From: Alistipes muris
GTDB taxonomy: Bacteria; Bacteroidota; Bacteroidia; Bacteroidales; Rikenellaceae
NCBI RefSeq assembly: GCF_943193205.1
Contig: NZ_CALPDD010000010.1
Span: 30,074 to 94,073 of the forward strand
Reading direction: 5' to 3'
DNA: 64,000 nt
Below the pieces are notes generated by a model, which was given only the letters and a program-made list of their open reading frames with translations, had not been told where the DNA came from and did no database searches. The translations under genes and the position numbers were made by a program. Below are positions 1 through 6,794 of the stretch, one piece after another; positions within the stretch are counted from its first letter, which is position 1; every line of letters begins with the position of its first letter.

Positions 1-83
1 CGCTCGACTTCCTCGCCGCCGCCCGTTTCCGCGACCGCATGTACGAACTGCAGAAGCTCCGCGACGGAAAATCCAAGAAATAA
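1..83 (+). CDS. uvrB: UvrABC system protein B, C-terminal end (partial)
   Basis: Only the last 26 codons are inside the window, read in the frame that ends at the TAA at 81-83. The peptide has the form LDFLAAARFRDRMYELQKL followed by a basic tail. This matches the UVR motif at the C-terminus of UvrB, the helical hairpin that contacts UvrC during nucleotide excision repair. A UVR motif also occurs in UvrC and some Clp proteins, but there it is internal; a terminal position followed at once by a Lys-rich tail favours UvrB. The stop codon overlaps the left end of repeat element A. Confidence 0.7.
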   Translation, partial: LDFLAAARFRDRMYELQKLRDGKSKK

Positions 84-305
84 AAGCAGCCCGCAGATGC
101 TGGACGCAGCGCACGGAGAAGGCGTTCGCCCGGTTGCTGTTGTCCAAGGGGTTCACGAGACCCGAGTGGAACCACATGAGCCCCGCGTTGCGGTTGCCTG
201 CGTAGTTGGACGACGAAGACCAAACGTGGCCGCGCTCGCCGACGTAGCCCAAGGCTCCCGTCGAATTGGCGCGGTAGCCCGCAGCAGGCGGTCGGAGCAA
301 TCGCT
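84..305 (-). pseudogene. Promoterless C-terminal fragment of an FSMP/DGR-target-like domain (copy A)
   Basis: On the minus strand one frame reads A-A-G-Y-R, then S-T-G-A-L, V-G, W-S-S-S, L-V-N-P-L, N-R-A-N-A-F and S-V-R-C-V-Q-H-L-R. This is the pattern of the C-terminal part of the Fibrobacter succinogenes major paralogous domain found in many gut Bacteroidota proteins and, as I recall, used as the variable region in some diversity-generating retroelements. There is no upstream half, an in-frame stop lies just upstream, and no clear stop follows HLR. It is therefore a fragment or silent cassette, not a complete gene. The matching fragment in copy B has the same scaffold with different residues at most other positions. 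Confidence 0.5.
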
Positions 306-467
306 GGAATGAATGGCAAAAAAAATGAATAATGAATAGTTAATAAGGAATAATCGGCAAAGACATAAGAGAACCAATTATTCACTATTCATTCTTAATT
401 ATTCATTAAACTAAGTTTTCTGCCAGACTGGGATGAATAACTGACGGCGTATTGAAACGTTTTCGAT

Positions 468-513
468 AAGCCGAGTGCAAAGCCAAGTTTACCTGAGCTA
501 TGCCGAGGCGAGA
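468..513. repeat. GCCGAG-type intergenic repeat nested in element A
   Basis: The block contains AAGCCGAGTGCAAAGCC, an AT-rich spacer, then GCTATGCCGAGGCGAG. The two halves are partly complementary, so it can fold into a stem. The same pattern is at 41288-41333 and twice at 63892-63998. It is missing from element B, which suggests it inserted into, or was lost from, the larger repeat. Confidence 0.65.
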
Positions 514-546
514 AAACCTGCCTGAAAAGGAACGTTTTAGCGGTTT

Positions 547-562
547 GTTAAAACGTTTTAAC
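547..562. promoter_or_regulatory. Perfect 16-bp palindrome, LacI-operator-like
   Basis: GTTAAAACGTTTTAAC is a perfect inverted repeat with a central CG, the symmetry typical of LacI/PurR-family operators. Degenerate relatives lie at about 451-466 (GAAACGTTTTCGAT) and 531-543 (GGAACGTTTTAGC). Element B has its own version at the equivalent place. No regulated gene starts nearby, so function is unknown. Confidence 0.45.
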
Positions 563-651
563 ATCCGGTAACCGCCGCCAGCGGAGTGCTGAATCTGCCT
601 TGCCGCGCTGGCGGGAGCCGTAACCCACCGCCACTCCGGGCCCGGCTGCTT

Positions 652-1461
652 TTATTCCATCGGATAAATATAAGACGTGCGCAGCGCCGCGGCCTTCTGC
701 GGGTCGTCGAAAAGCCCGAACACCGCCGAGCCGCTGCCCGACATCGAAGCGTAGAGCGCCCCGGCGGCCAACAGCTCCTCCTTGGCGGCCCGGACGGACG
801 GATGGGCCGCGAAGACCGTCGGCTCGAAATCGTTGATCACCAGCCCCTGCCACTCGCTCACGGGCCGCCGAAGCCGTTCGGAGAGCGGCACCGCAGGCAC
901 CCGCGGCGTCACTCCGGCGTAGGCTTCGCGGGTCGAAACGCCCTCGGAGGGCTTCACGATGGCCAGCCACAACCCCTGCAAATCGAGGGCGACGGGCGAC
1001 ATGATTTCCCCGCGTCCGGTGCATAGCTGCGGAACGTTCCGCACGAAGAACGCCGTATCGCTGCCCAGCGCGGCAGCGCAGGCAATCAGTTCCTCCTCCG
1101 GCAGCCGGAGCCCGAACAGCTCGTCGAGCGCCAGCACGACCGCCGTAGCGTCGGACGAACCGCCGCCCAACCCGGCACCGAACGGCACCCGCTTGTCGAG
1201 CCGGATTTCCACCCCGTCGACCCCATAGCGCTTCCGCATCAGCCGGAAAGCCTTGATACACAGATTGTCTTCGGGGTCGCAGTCCACCGCCAGCCCTTCG
1301 GCCCGGAACCCGACGCCCGGAACCTCGCGGCGCGTCACCTCCACCTCGTCGGCCAGTCCCCTGACCGGGACCATGACCGTCTCCAGCTCGTGGTAGCCGT
1401 CATCGCGGCGGCGCAGCACGTCGAGCCCCAGATTTATCTTGCAGTTCGCACGCAGAATCAT
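652..1461 (-). CDS. ispE: 4-diphosphocytidyl-2-C-methyl-D-erythritol kinase
   Basis: IspE phosphorylates CDP-methylerythritol in the non-mevalonate (MEP) isoprenoid pathway, in the cytoplasm. The 269-residue product starts MILRANCKINLGLDV with the substrate-binding Lys8. It has the GHMP-kinase ATP loop PFGAGLGGGSSDA at residues 93-105, the catalytic Asp in GSDT (about 135), and the C-terminal glycine motif MSGSGSAVFGLF near 245. Length is normal for the family. The ATG at 1461 is the only sensible start because the conserved N-terminal strand follows directly. It is convergent with uvrB, and its stop overlaps repeat element A. It is divergent from the GSCFA gene across a 67 bp AT-rich spacer. 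Confidence 0.95.
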   Translation of the reverse strand: MILRANCKINLGLDVLRRRDDGYHELETVMVPVRGLADEVEVTRREVPGVGFRAEGLAVDCDPEDNLCIKAFRLMRKRYGVDGVEIRLDKRVPFGAGLGGGSSDATAVVLALDELFGLRLPEEELIACAAALGSDTAFFVRNVPQLCTGRGEIMSPVALDLQGLWLAIVKPSEGVSTREAYAGVTPRVPAVPLSERLRRPVSEWQGLVINDFEPTVFAAHPSVRAAKEELLAAGALYASMSGSGSAVFGLFDDPQKAAALRTSYIYPME

Positions 1462-1516
1462 ACTGCAAATTAAAAATTAAAAATCAGAAATTAAAAATTT
1501 TCGGCCGAATTTCCCC

Positions 1517-1524
1517 TACCTTTG
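1517..1524 (+). promoter_or_regulatory. -7 promoter element for the GSCFA gene
   Basis: TACCTTTG fits the Bacteroidota -7 consensus TAnnTTTG and ends 4 bp before the ATG at 1529. If the usual spacing to the transcription start holds, the mRNA would be leaderless. No good TTG is present 19-21 bp upstream, only T-rich sequence. Confidence 0.5.
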
Positions 1525-1528
1525 CCCC

Positions 1529-2506
1529 ATGAAATTCCGCACCGAAATCAACGTCGCGCCGCTGGGTCTCGGGCTCGGCTACGCCGACACCGTGCTGCTG
1601 TTCGGCTCGTGCTTCGCCGACGAAATGCGCCGCCGGATGCAGGAGCTGAAGTTTCGCGCCGAGGGCAACTTCACCGGGACGCTCTTCAACCCTGCGTCGG
1701 TCGCCGCCCTGCTGCGCCGCGCACAGGACCCGGCACCCGCCACCCTCGCCGAACTCCGGCAGGACGCCGACGGCTGGTGGTTCCACTACGACGCCAACAC
1801 TTTGCTGAGCGGCCCCGACCCGGCCGCGGTTCTCGGGCGTTACAACGACGCGCTCGACCGCCTGCGCAGGCTCCTGCCCGCCGCCCGCTGTCTTGTCGTC
1901 ACTTTCGGCACGGCGTGGGTCTACCGGCTCAAGGAGAGCGGCCGCGTCGTCGCCAACTGCCACAAGCAACCTCAGACACTTTTCGACCGTACACGGCTCT
2001 CGGTCGAAGAAATCGCAGCCGAATGGTCGCAGCTCCTCGCCGGGCCGCTGGCCAACAAAGAAGTCGTCTTCACGGTCAGCCCGGTGCGCCACCTCGGCGA
2101 CGGCGCGGAGGGCAATTCGCTCAGCAAAGCTACCCTGCGGGTTGCTGTCGGCGAACTGACCGAACGGTTCGGCCATGCGCACTATTTCCCCGCCTGCGAA
2201 CTGCTCGCCGACGACCTGCGCGACTACCGTTTCTATGCCGACGACCTGGTCCACCCCTCGCCGCAGGCGGTCGGCTACATCTGGGAGAAGTTCGCCGGAG
2301 CAGCCCTCTCGGACGAAGCGCAGGCACTCCTGCCCGAAGTGGAACGCCTTGTGACCCAATCCCTCCACCGTCCCCGCCGCACCGACAGCGACGCGTGGCA
2401 GGAACTATGCCGCCGGACCGTCGGGCGGATGGAGGCCCTGCGACGAAGCGCCGGAATCGACTTTTCGCAGGAAATAGCCCGTCTGAACAGCGGAAATTCC
2501 CGTTAA
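1529..2506 (+). CDS. GSCFA domain-containing protein
   Basis: A 325-residue protein with the motif that gives the family its name, FGSCFADEM, at about residues 25-33. GSCFA proteins (PF08885) are widespread in Bacteroidota and resemble SGNH/GDSL hydrolases. The Ser of GSC would be the nucleophile, and the DDLVHPS motif near residue 240 supplies a plausible Asp-x-x-His pair. Biochemical substrate is not established for the family as far as I know. No signal peptide is visible, so it is probably cytoplasmic. The ATG at 1529 is favoured by the TAnnTTTG element just upstream. A separate -7-like sequence precedes the next gene, so the two may be independently transcribed. Confidence 0.88.
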   Translation: MKFRTEINVAPLGLGLGYADTVLLFGSCFADEMRRRMQELKFRAEGNFTGTLFNPASVAALLRRAQDPAPATLAELRQDADGWWFHYDANTLLSGPDPAAVLGRYNDALDRLRRLLPAARCLVVTFGTAWVYRLKESGRVVANCHKQPQTLFDRTRLSVEEIAAEWSQLLAGPLANKEVVFTVSPVRHLGDGAEGNSLSKATLRVAVGELTERFGHAHYFPACELLADDLRDYRFYADDLVHPSPQAVGYIWEKFAGAALSDEAQALLPEVERLVTQSLHRPRRTDSDAWQELCRRTVGRMEALRRSAGIDFSQEIARLNSGNSR

Positions 2507-2512
2507 ATTTCG

Positions 2513-2520
2513 TAACTTCG
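2513..2520 (+). promoter_or_regulatory. Putative -7 element for the PafA-like gene
   Basis: TAACTTCG is one base from TAnnTTTG and lies 23 bp before the ATG at 2544, in the 37 bp gap after the GSCFA gene. No convincing -33 TTG is visible. Confidence 0.35.
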
Positions 2521-2543
2521 GCCTTTCGGAACGACATCGAACG

Positions 2544-4103
2544 ATGAAAAAACTGCTTCTGCTTCTTTTGGGGGCGCTCTGCTCCCTACCCATACAGGCG
2601 GCCCGCCCGCGGCTGATCGTCCAGATCGTCGTGGGGTCGATGCGCGCCGAGGACCTCGACCGCTACGCCGGCCACTTCGGCGAAGGCGGGTTCAAGCGGC
2701 TTGCCGAAGGGGGCGTCCGCTACGCCGGGGCGCGCTACGATTTCCAGCAAACCACCACGCCCGTGGCGCTGGCCACCCTCACCACCGGAGCCATGCCCTC
2801 GACCCACGGGGTCATCGGCTCGCGCTGGCACGACTACACCGACAACAAGACCGTCTGGCTGACCGAAGGGCGCCAGGGCCCCGGACCCTACCAACTCATC
2901 GCCCCCACGCTCGGCGAAGCACTGCTGCGCTGCCTGCCCGGCAGCCGCTGCGTGACCGTTGCTGCCGAAGCCGAATCGGCCGTCGTCATGGGCGGCCGCA
3001 CCGGACAAGTCTACTGGCTCGACCCGCAGCACGCCGGCTGGGCCACCTCCTACCACTATGCGCCCGAACTCCCCGAATGGATCGCCCGCACCAACCGCGA
3101 ACGCTACAACCTCGCGCTGCTCGCCCCCGAGTGGCGGATGCTCTACGACCGCAACAGCTACCGCAACACCCGCCACTGGGACATTCTCCCGCTGGGCCGC
3201 GGCCGCAAGGACGCCGCATCGTCGGGCGCGCGGCGCCTCACGCCCGACAACGACTACGAACGGCTGCTCTACACCCCGGCAGGCAATACGGCGGTGCTGG
3301 CTTTCGCCAAGCAGGCCATCGCCCAATGCAAGCTCGGCAGCGACGCGACGCCCGACCTGCTGAACATCTGTCTCGACGCATCGCGCCGCATCGCGGAGGT
3401 CTACGGCCCCGAATCGGTCGAGGTGGAAGACATGTACTGCCGGCTCGACCGCGACCTGGCCGACTTTCTGACCTACCTCTTCGCGCAGACCGACGAGCAG
3501 GAAGTGCTGGTCGTGCTGACCTCCGACCACGGCACGAGCCCGTCCTACGACCTGGCCGCCCCGGCCGCCGACCGCTTCAATGCACGGCAGTTCGAGGTCA
3601 TTGTCAACGGCTTTCTCAACGTCCGCTACGGCGTGGGCGACTGGGTCTGCGACTACAATGAAAACTGCATCTGGCTTAATCACAATCTGATATACGAACG
3701 CGGGCTGAACCTGGCCGACGTGCAGAACGAAGTGGCGATTTTCGCCATGCAGTTCGGCGGCGTGTCGCACGCGCTGGCTGCCACGGCCATGCGGACCAGC
3801 TACTTCGGCAGCGGCTACGCCCGGCGGCTGCAAAACAGCTTCTACCCCCGCCGCTCGGGCGACGTGGTGCTCAACCTGATGCCCGGCTGGATCGAGGAAC
3901 GCAACCGCTGCCACTCCTCGTCGGGCTCGATGTACGGCTACGACACCGAAGTGCCCCTGCTTTTCTACGGCGCCGGGATTCCGCCGCAGCGCATCCGCCG
4001 CCCGGTCGACATGACCTGTGTGGCCCCCACCGTGGCACGATTGCTGGAAATTTCCGAGCCCGCCGCTTCCGAGGGCGAGGTGCTGGAAGAAATCGCAGAA
4101 TAA
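2544..4103 (+). CDS. PafA-like alkaline phosphatase superfamily protein, probable pseudoenzyme
   Basis: 519 residues with an N-terminal signal peptide (KKLLLLLLGALCSLPIQAA). It has the fold markers of the PafA/NPP branch of the alkaline phosphatase superfamily: FGEGGFKRL, TTGAMPSTHGVIGSRW, VYGPESVEVEDMYCRLDRDL, TSDHG, YDTEVPLLFYG and RRPVDMTCVAPTVARLL. Aligned by eye to the usual family motifs, the likely nucleophile Thr (about residue 72) and the Asp328-His329 pair remain. Four metal-ligand positions are changed: Asp to Gly31 (VVGSMRAED instead of VVDQMR), Asp to Arg281, His to Glu285, and the late His to Ser in SGSMYGYDT. I infer a secreted or periplasmic protein that has lost normal two-zinc catalysis. 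Family membership is sure; inactivity is inference. Confidence 0.8.
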   Translation: MKKLLLLLLGALCSLPIQAARPRLIVQIVVGSMRAEDLDRYAGHFGEGGFKRLAEGGVRYAGARYDFQQTTTPVALATLTTGAMPSTHGVIGSRWHDYTDNKTVWLTEGRQGPGPYQLIAPTLGEALLRCLPGSRCVTVAAEAESAVVMGGRTGQVYWLDPQHAGWATSYHYAPELPEWIARTNRERYNLALLAPEWRMLYDRNSYRNTRHWDILPLGRGRKDAASSGARRLTPDNDYERLLYTPAGNTAVLAFAKQAIAQCKLGSDATPDLLNICLDASRRIAEVYGPESVEVEDMYCRLDRDLADFLTYLFAQTDEQEVLVVLTSDHGTSPSYDLAAPAADRFNARQFEVIVNGFLNVRYGVGDWVCDYNENCIWLNHNLIYERGLNLADVQNEVAIFAMQFGGVSHALAATAMRTSYFGSGYARRLQNSFYPRRSGDVVLNLMPGWIEERNRCHSSSGSMYGYDTEVPLLFYGAGIPPQRIRRPVDMTCVAPTVARLLEISEPAASEGEVLEEIAE

Positions 4104-4111
4104 ACGAGACT

Positions 4112-4543
4112 ATGGACAAAATACAAGACCAAATCATCGAAGAATTTTCGGTTTTCGACGACTGGCTCGACCGCTACGACTATCTGATCGGGCTGGGCGA
4201 AGGGCTTCCGGCCATCGCCCCGGAACACCGGACCGAACAATACCAGATCGCGGGCTGCCAGTCGCGGGTGTGGGTCGATGCCCGGCTCGACGACCAAGGG
4301 CGCGTGCACTTCGCGGCCGACAGCGACGCCATCATCACCAAGGGCATCATCGCCCTGCTGGTACGCGTGCTGAACGGCCGCACGCCGCAGGAGATTCTCG
4401 ACACCGAACTCTACTTCATCGACGCCATCGGGCTGAGCGCCAACCTCTCGCCCACGCGGGCCAACGGCCTTGCGGCGATGGTCAAGCAGATGCGGCTCTA
4501 CGCCCTGGCCTACGCCAACCGGACCGAACCCCGAAACGACTGA
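4112..4543 (+). CDS. sufE: SufE family sulfur acceptor
   Basis: SufE accepts persulfide sulfur from the cysteine desulfurase SufS and passes it to the SufBCD scaffold for Fe-S cluster assembly. The 143-residue product has the family core: DWLDRYDYLIGLG, then the acceptor Cys49 in IAGCQSRVWV, then LSPTRANGLAAMV near the C-terminus. It begins 8 bp after the phosphatase-like gene and is followed after 3 bp by a DUF59 gene, so the two Fe-S genes are surely co-transcribed. No sufBCDS genes are in the window. Confidence 0.93.
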   Translation: MDKIQDQIIEEFSVFDDWLDRYDYLIGLGEGLPAIAPEHRTEQYQIAGCQSRVWVDARLDDQGRVHFAADSDAIITKGIIALLVRVLNGRTPQEILDTELYFIDAIGLSANLSPTRANGLAAMVKQMRLYALAYANRTEPRND

Positions 4544-4546
4544 ACC

Positions 4547-4867
4547 ATGACACCCGAAGAGATATTGAAAGTCGAGCAGGAGATAGTCCTGACGCTCAAA
4601 AACATCTACGACCCCGAAATTCCGGTCAACATCTACGACCTGGGGCTTATCTACGAAATCGACTACACGCCCGACGGCACGGCCGAAATCCGCATGACCC
4701 TCACGGCGCCCAACTGCCCGATGGCCGACATGCTGGTCGAGGACGTCAACGTCCAGGTGGGCAAGGTTCCGGGAGTGAAGTCGGTCAACGTCGTACTGAC
4801 GTTCGACCCCGTGTGGGACCGCAGCATGATGTCGGAAGAAGCGCTTCTGGAACTCAACATGCTGTAG
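4547..4867 (+). CDS. DUF59/MIP18-type Fe-S cluster assembly protein (SufT-like)
   Basis: A 106-residue member of the DUF59 (PF01883) family, with IYDPEIPVNIYDLGLIYEI at the start, the conserved Cys in APNCPMAD (about residue 62), and VWDRSMMSEEA near the end. Bacterial relatives (SufT, YitW/PaaD-like) act in maturation of Fe-S proteins. Its position 3 bp after sufE supports that role here. The length is that of a stand-alone DUF59 domain. Confidence 0.9.
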   Translation: MTPEEILKVEQEIVLTLKNIYDPEIPVNIYDLGLIYEIDYTPDGTAEIRMTLTAPNCPMADMLVEDVNVQVGKVPGVKSVNVVLTFDPVWDRSMMSEEALLELNML

Positions 4868-4868
4868 G

Positions 4869-5864
4869 ATGGCGCCACGCATTGCGGAAGCCTTGGAACG
4901 GCTGCAGGCGGGCGCCTGCAAATATGCCTGCGGCGGTTATCTGACGGGGCTGGAGCCGCTCGCGCGCCACGAAGTCTGCACGGCGCTGGTCTTCGACCGG
5001 CTCGGGCGCAAGATGCGCATGGTCGGCGAACTCCACGCCGCGGCGGGCGAGAACTGGAACGAAACGTTCTACCGGCTCTATTTCCGCACCTTGGGCGACC
5101 GGCTCAACCTCAGGGCCTACCTGCGGCTGGCCGGACTGGTACCCTACAAGGCCATCCTGCGCGAACGGCTGACGCCCCATGCCGTCGAAGCACTGCTGCT
5201 GGGAGCGTCGGGGCTGCTGGCACTCTGCCCCGACGACGAATACACCTCGGACCTCCGCGCGACGTTCGCCCATCTGAGCGCCAAATACGGCATCGACGCG
5301 ATGCAGCCCGGCGAATGGACGCTCGACGGGCTGCGTCCCGCCAACCACCCGGTGCTGCGGCTGGCGCAGGCCGCGGCATTCTTCGCGCAGGACCAGTTCG
5401 TCATGGCGCGGACCCTGGCCTGCCGCACGGAAGCCGACATCCGCAAACTTTTCTGCATCGACGCCCCCGACTACTGGCAGAAACATTGCGCGGCGAACGA
5501 GGGGCCCCGACGTCTCGGCGCGTTCAAGGCCCATATCATTGGCATCAACTTGGTGGCGATCCTCCAATTCGCCTACGGCAGCTATACGGGCAAGGAAGCC
5601 ATGCGCGACAATGCGCTGACGCTGCTGGAACAATTGCCCGCCGAGGAAAACCGCTATGTCTCGGCCTGGAGCAACCGCGGATTCAACCCCCGCAACGCAT
5701 TCGAGACGCAGGCGCTGCTGCAACTGGCCACCGAATTCTGCATGCCGGGCGCCAACGACCCCGGCCCTGCCGCCCGCCGCTCCGAACCGCCCCGCTGCAA
5801 CGTCTGCCCCGTCGGGCGGCGGATTCTTCATGCCGTCCGGCAGTCGCTTCCTACGGAAGTGTAG
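4869..5864 (+). CDS. DUF2851 family protein
   Basis: 331 residues, starting one base after the DUF59 stop codon. It carries the family signatures GAFKAHIIGINLV, RPANHPVLRLAQ and a Cys-containing end CNVCPVGRRILH. DUF2851 proteins are typical of Bacteroidota and have no assigned biochemical function that I know. Many members are about 400 residues with an N-terminal extension, so this copy looks short at the front; an upstream start would run back into the DUF59 gene. The C-terminal Cys pair and the two Fe-S neighbours make a metal or Fe-S link possible, but this is only context. Confidence 0.8.
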   Translation: MAPRIAEALERLQAGACKYACGGYLTGLEPLARHEVCTALVFDRLGRKMRMVGELHAAAGENWNETFYRLYFRTLGDRLNLRAYLRLAGLVPYKAILRERLTPHAVEALLLGASGLLALCPDDEYTSDLRATFAHLSAKYGIDAMQPGEWTLDGLRPANHPVLRLAQAAAFFAQDQFVMARTLACRTEADIRKLFCIDAPDYWQKHCAANEGPRRLGAFKAHIIGINLVAILQFAYGSYTGKEAMRDNALTLLEQLPAEENRYVSAWSNRGFNPRNAFETQALLQLATEFCMPGANDPGPAARRSEPPRCNVCPVGRRILHAVRQSLPTEV

Positions 5865-5914
5865 GTCCGAACAAAGAAACGTCGGCCACCTAACAAACAA
5901 TCGGCCCTGCGCCC

Positions 5915-5945
5915 GCAAAAAAACAATCGGCCCCTTTGGAGCCGA
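5915..5945 (-). terminator. Intrinsic terminator downstream of rpiB
   Basis: Read on the minus strand, TCGGCTCC, AAA, GGGGCCGA form a stem-loop with one mismatch, followed by TTGTTTTTTT. It sits 24 bp past the rpiB stop. Confidence 0.75.
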
Positions 5946-5968
5946 CTGCACGATTTTTCATCCGGAAA

Positions 5969-6403
5969 CTACCTGCAAGCCATCTTCCCGATGCGCCGCT
6001 CGTGACGCCCGCCCTCGAACGGTGTGCGGAGGAAAAGGTCGAGCATGGCCACGGCCTCGTCGTTGCTGATGAACCGCGCCGGGAAAACGATGACGTTGGC
6101 GTCGTTGTGCTGGCGCGTCAGCGTTGCCACCTCCGTATTCCAGCACAGCGCGGCCCGGATGCCCTGATGCTTGTTGAGCGTCATGGCCATCCCCTCGCCG
6201 GAACCGCACAACCCGATGCCGCGCTCCAATTCACCCTTTTCGATGGCTTCGGCCAACGGGTGACCGAAATCGGCGTAGTCGACGCTCTCGGGCGAATGGG
6301 TGCCGAAGTCGAGCACCTCGTAACCCATGGCGTCGAGGTAACCGACCAAAAACTCCTTCATCTCGTAACCCGCATGGTCGCAGGCGATTCCTATTTTTTT
6401 CAT
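5969..6403 (-). CDS. rpiB: Ribose-5-phosphate isomerase B
   Basis: RpiB interconverts ribose 5-phosphate and ribulose 5-phosphate in the pentose phosphate pathway. The 144-residue protein starts MKKIGIACDHAGYEMKE with the conserved Asp9-His10. It has Cys66 in GLCGSGEGMAMTLNKH, the base and anion-binding loop of the LacA/RpiB family, and ends with the usual EGGRHERRI segment that binds phosphate. Length is normal. A terminator follows it; the next minus-strand gene upstream is a small membrane protein 66 bp away. Confidence 0.95.
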   Translation of the reverse strand: MKKIGIACDHAGYEMKEFLVGYLDAMGYEVLDFGTHSPESVDYADFGHPLAEAIEKGELERGIGLCGSGEGMAMTLNKHQGIRAALCWNTEVATLTRQHNDANVIVFPARFISNDEAVAMLDLFLRTPFEGGRHERRIGKMACR

Positions 6404-6469
6404 GGTTTTCGGTTTTGGTACGAACTACTGCAAAAAACGTTCATTTCAAACAAATTTCCTACGCCTTAG

Positions 6470-6784
6470 CTACAAGAAACGCTCGGCGACGGCAATCAAC
6501 AAGCCGAACAACAGCGCATTGAACAGCACCACGGGAGCGGCCTTGCGCTCCTTTCCAGCGAAGGTAAGCACCACCGGAAGCGCCATCATCAGCGTCACGG
6601 CCATGCCGTCGGCCCACCAAGGCAGATAAGGCAGGTCGCTGTAAAAGATGATGACAGCGGCGAACAGATAAGTACAGAACGCCGAGAGACACGAGCGGAA
6701 CGAAAGCCGCCGCGCGACCATCGGGATGACGTCGAGTGCGCCTGCCACGGCGCCGACGCAAAGCGAAAGCATGAAAGTTGTCAT
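6470..6784 (-). CDS. Small integral membrane protein, unknown function
   Basis: A 104-residue hydrophobic protein with three or four probable membrane segments: residues 4-22, 33-48, 60-76 and 84-101. I do not recognise a named family. It starts 10 bp after the typA stop codon, so it is likely in the typA transcript. High GC at third positions and a clean ATG support it as a real gene. Role unknown. Confidence 0.65.
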   Translation of the reverse strand: MTTFMLSLCVGAVAGALDVIPMVARRLSFRSCLSAFCTYLFAAVIIFYSDLPYLPWWADGMAVTLMMALPVVLTFAGKERKAAPVVLFNALLFGLLIAVAERFL

Positions 6785-6794
6785 AGGTTCGGGT

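Larger units (their letters stand above)
82..654 (-). repeat. Repeat element, copy A (terminal inverted repeats, VR-like fragment)
   Basis: The spacer between convergent uvrB and ispE is filled by a 573 bp element that recurs at 22887-23391. It is bounded by the inverted 10-mer TAAAAGCAGC (81-90 and, reversed, 645-654). The 10-mer begins with the TAA stop of uvrB on one side and of ispE on the other. Read on the minus strand the order is: a GC-rich block (GGAGTGGCGGTGG, CTCCCGCCAG); AAAACGTTTT palindromes; CCAGTCTG followed by an AT-rich block able to fold on itself; a CATTCATTCCAGCGATTGCTC segment; and a C-terminal protein-domain fragment. Copy A also carries an extra 468-513 block absent from copy B. 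Nothing in it encodes a transposase or reverse transcriptase. Confidence 0.75.

Noticed and set aside
97..312. 71-codon plus-strand frame in element A
   Set aside because: It is antisense to the domain fragment, which alone shows family motifs. The similar plus frame at 22820-23083 in element B is explained the same way.
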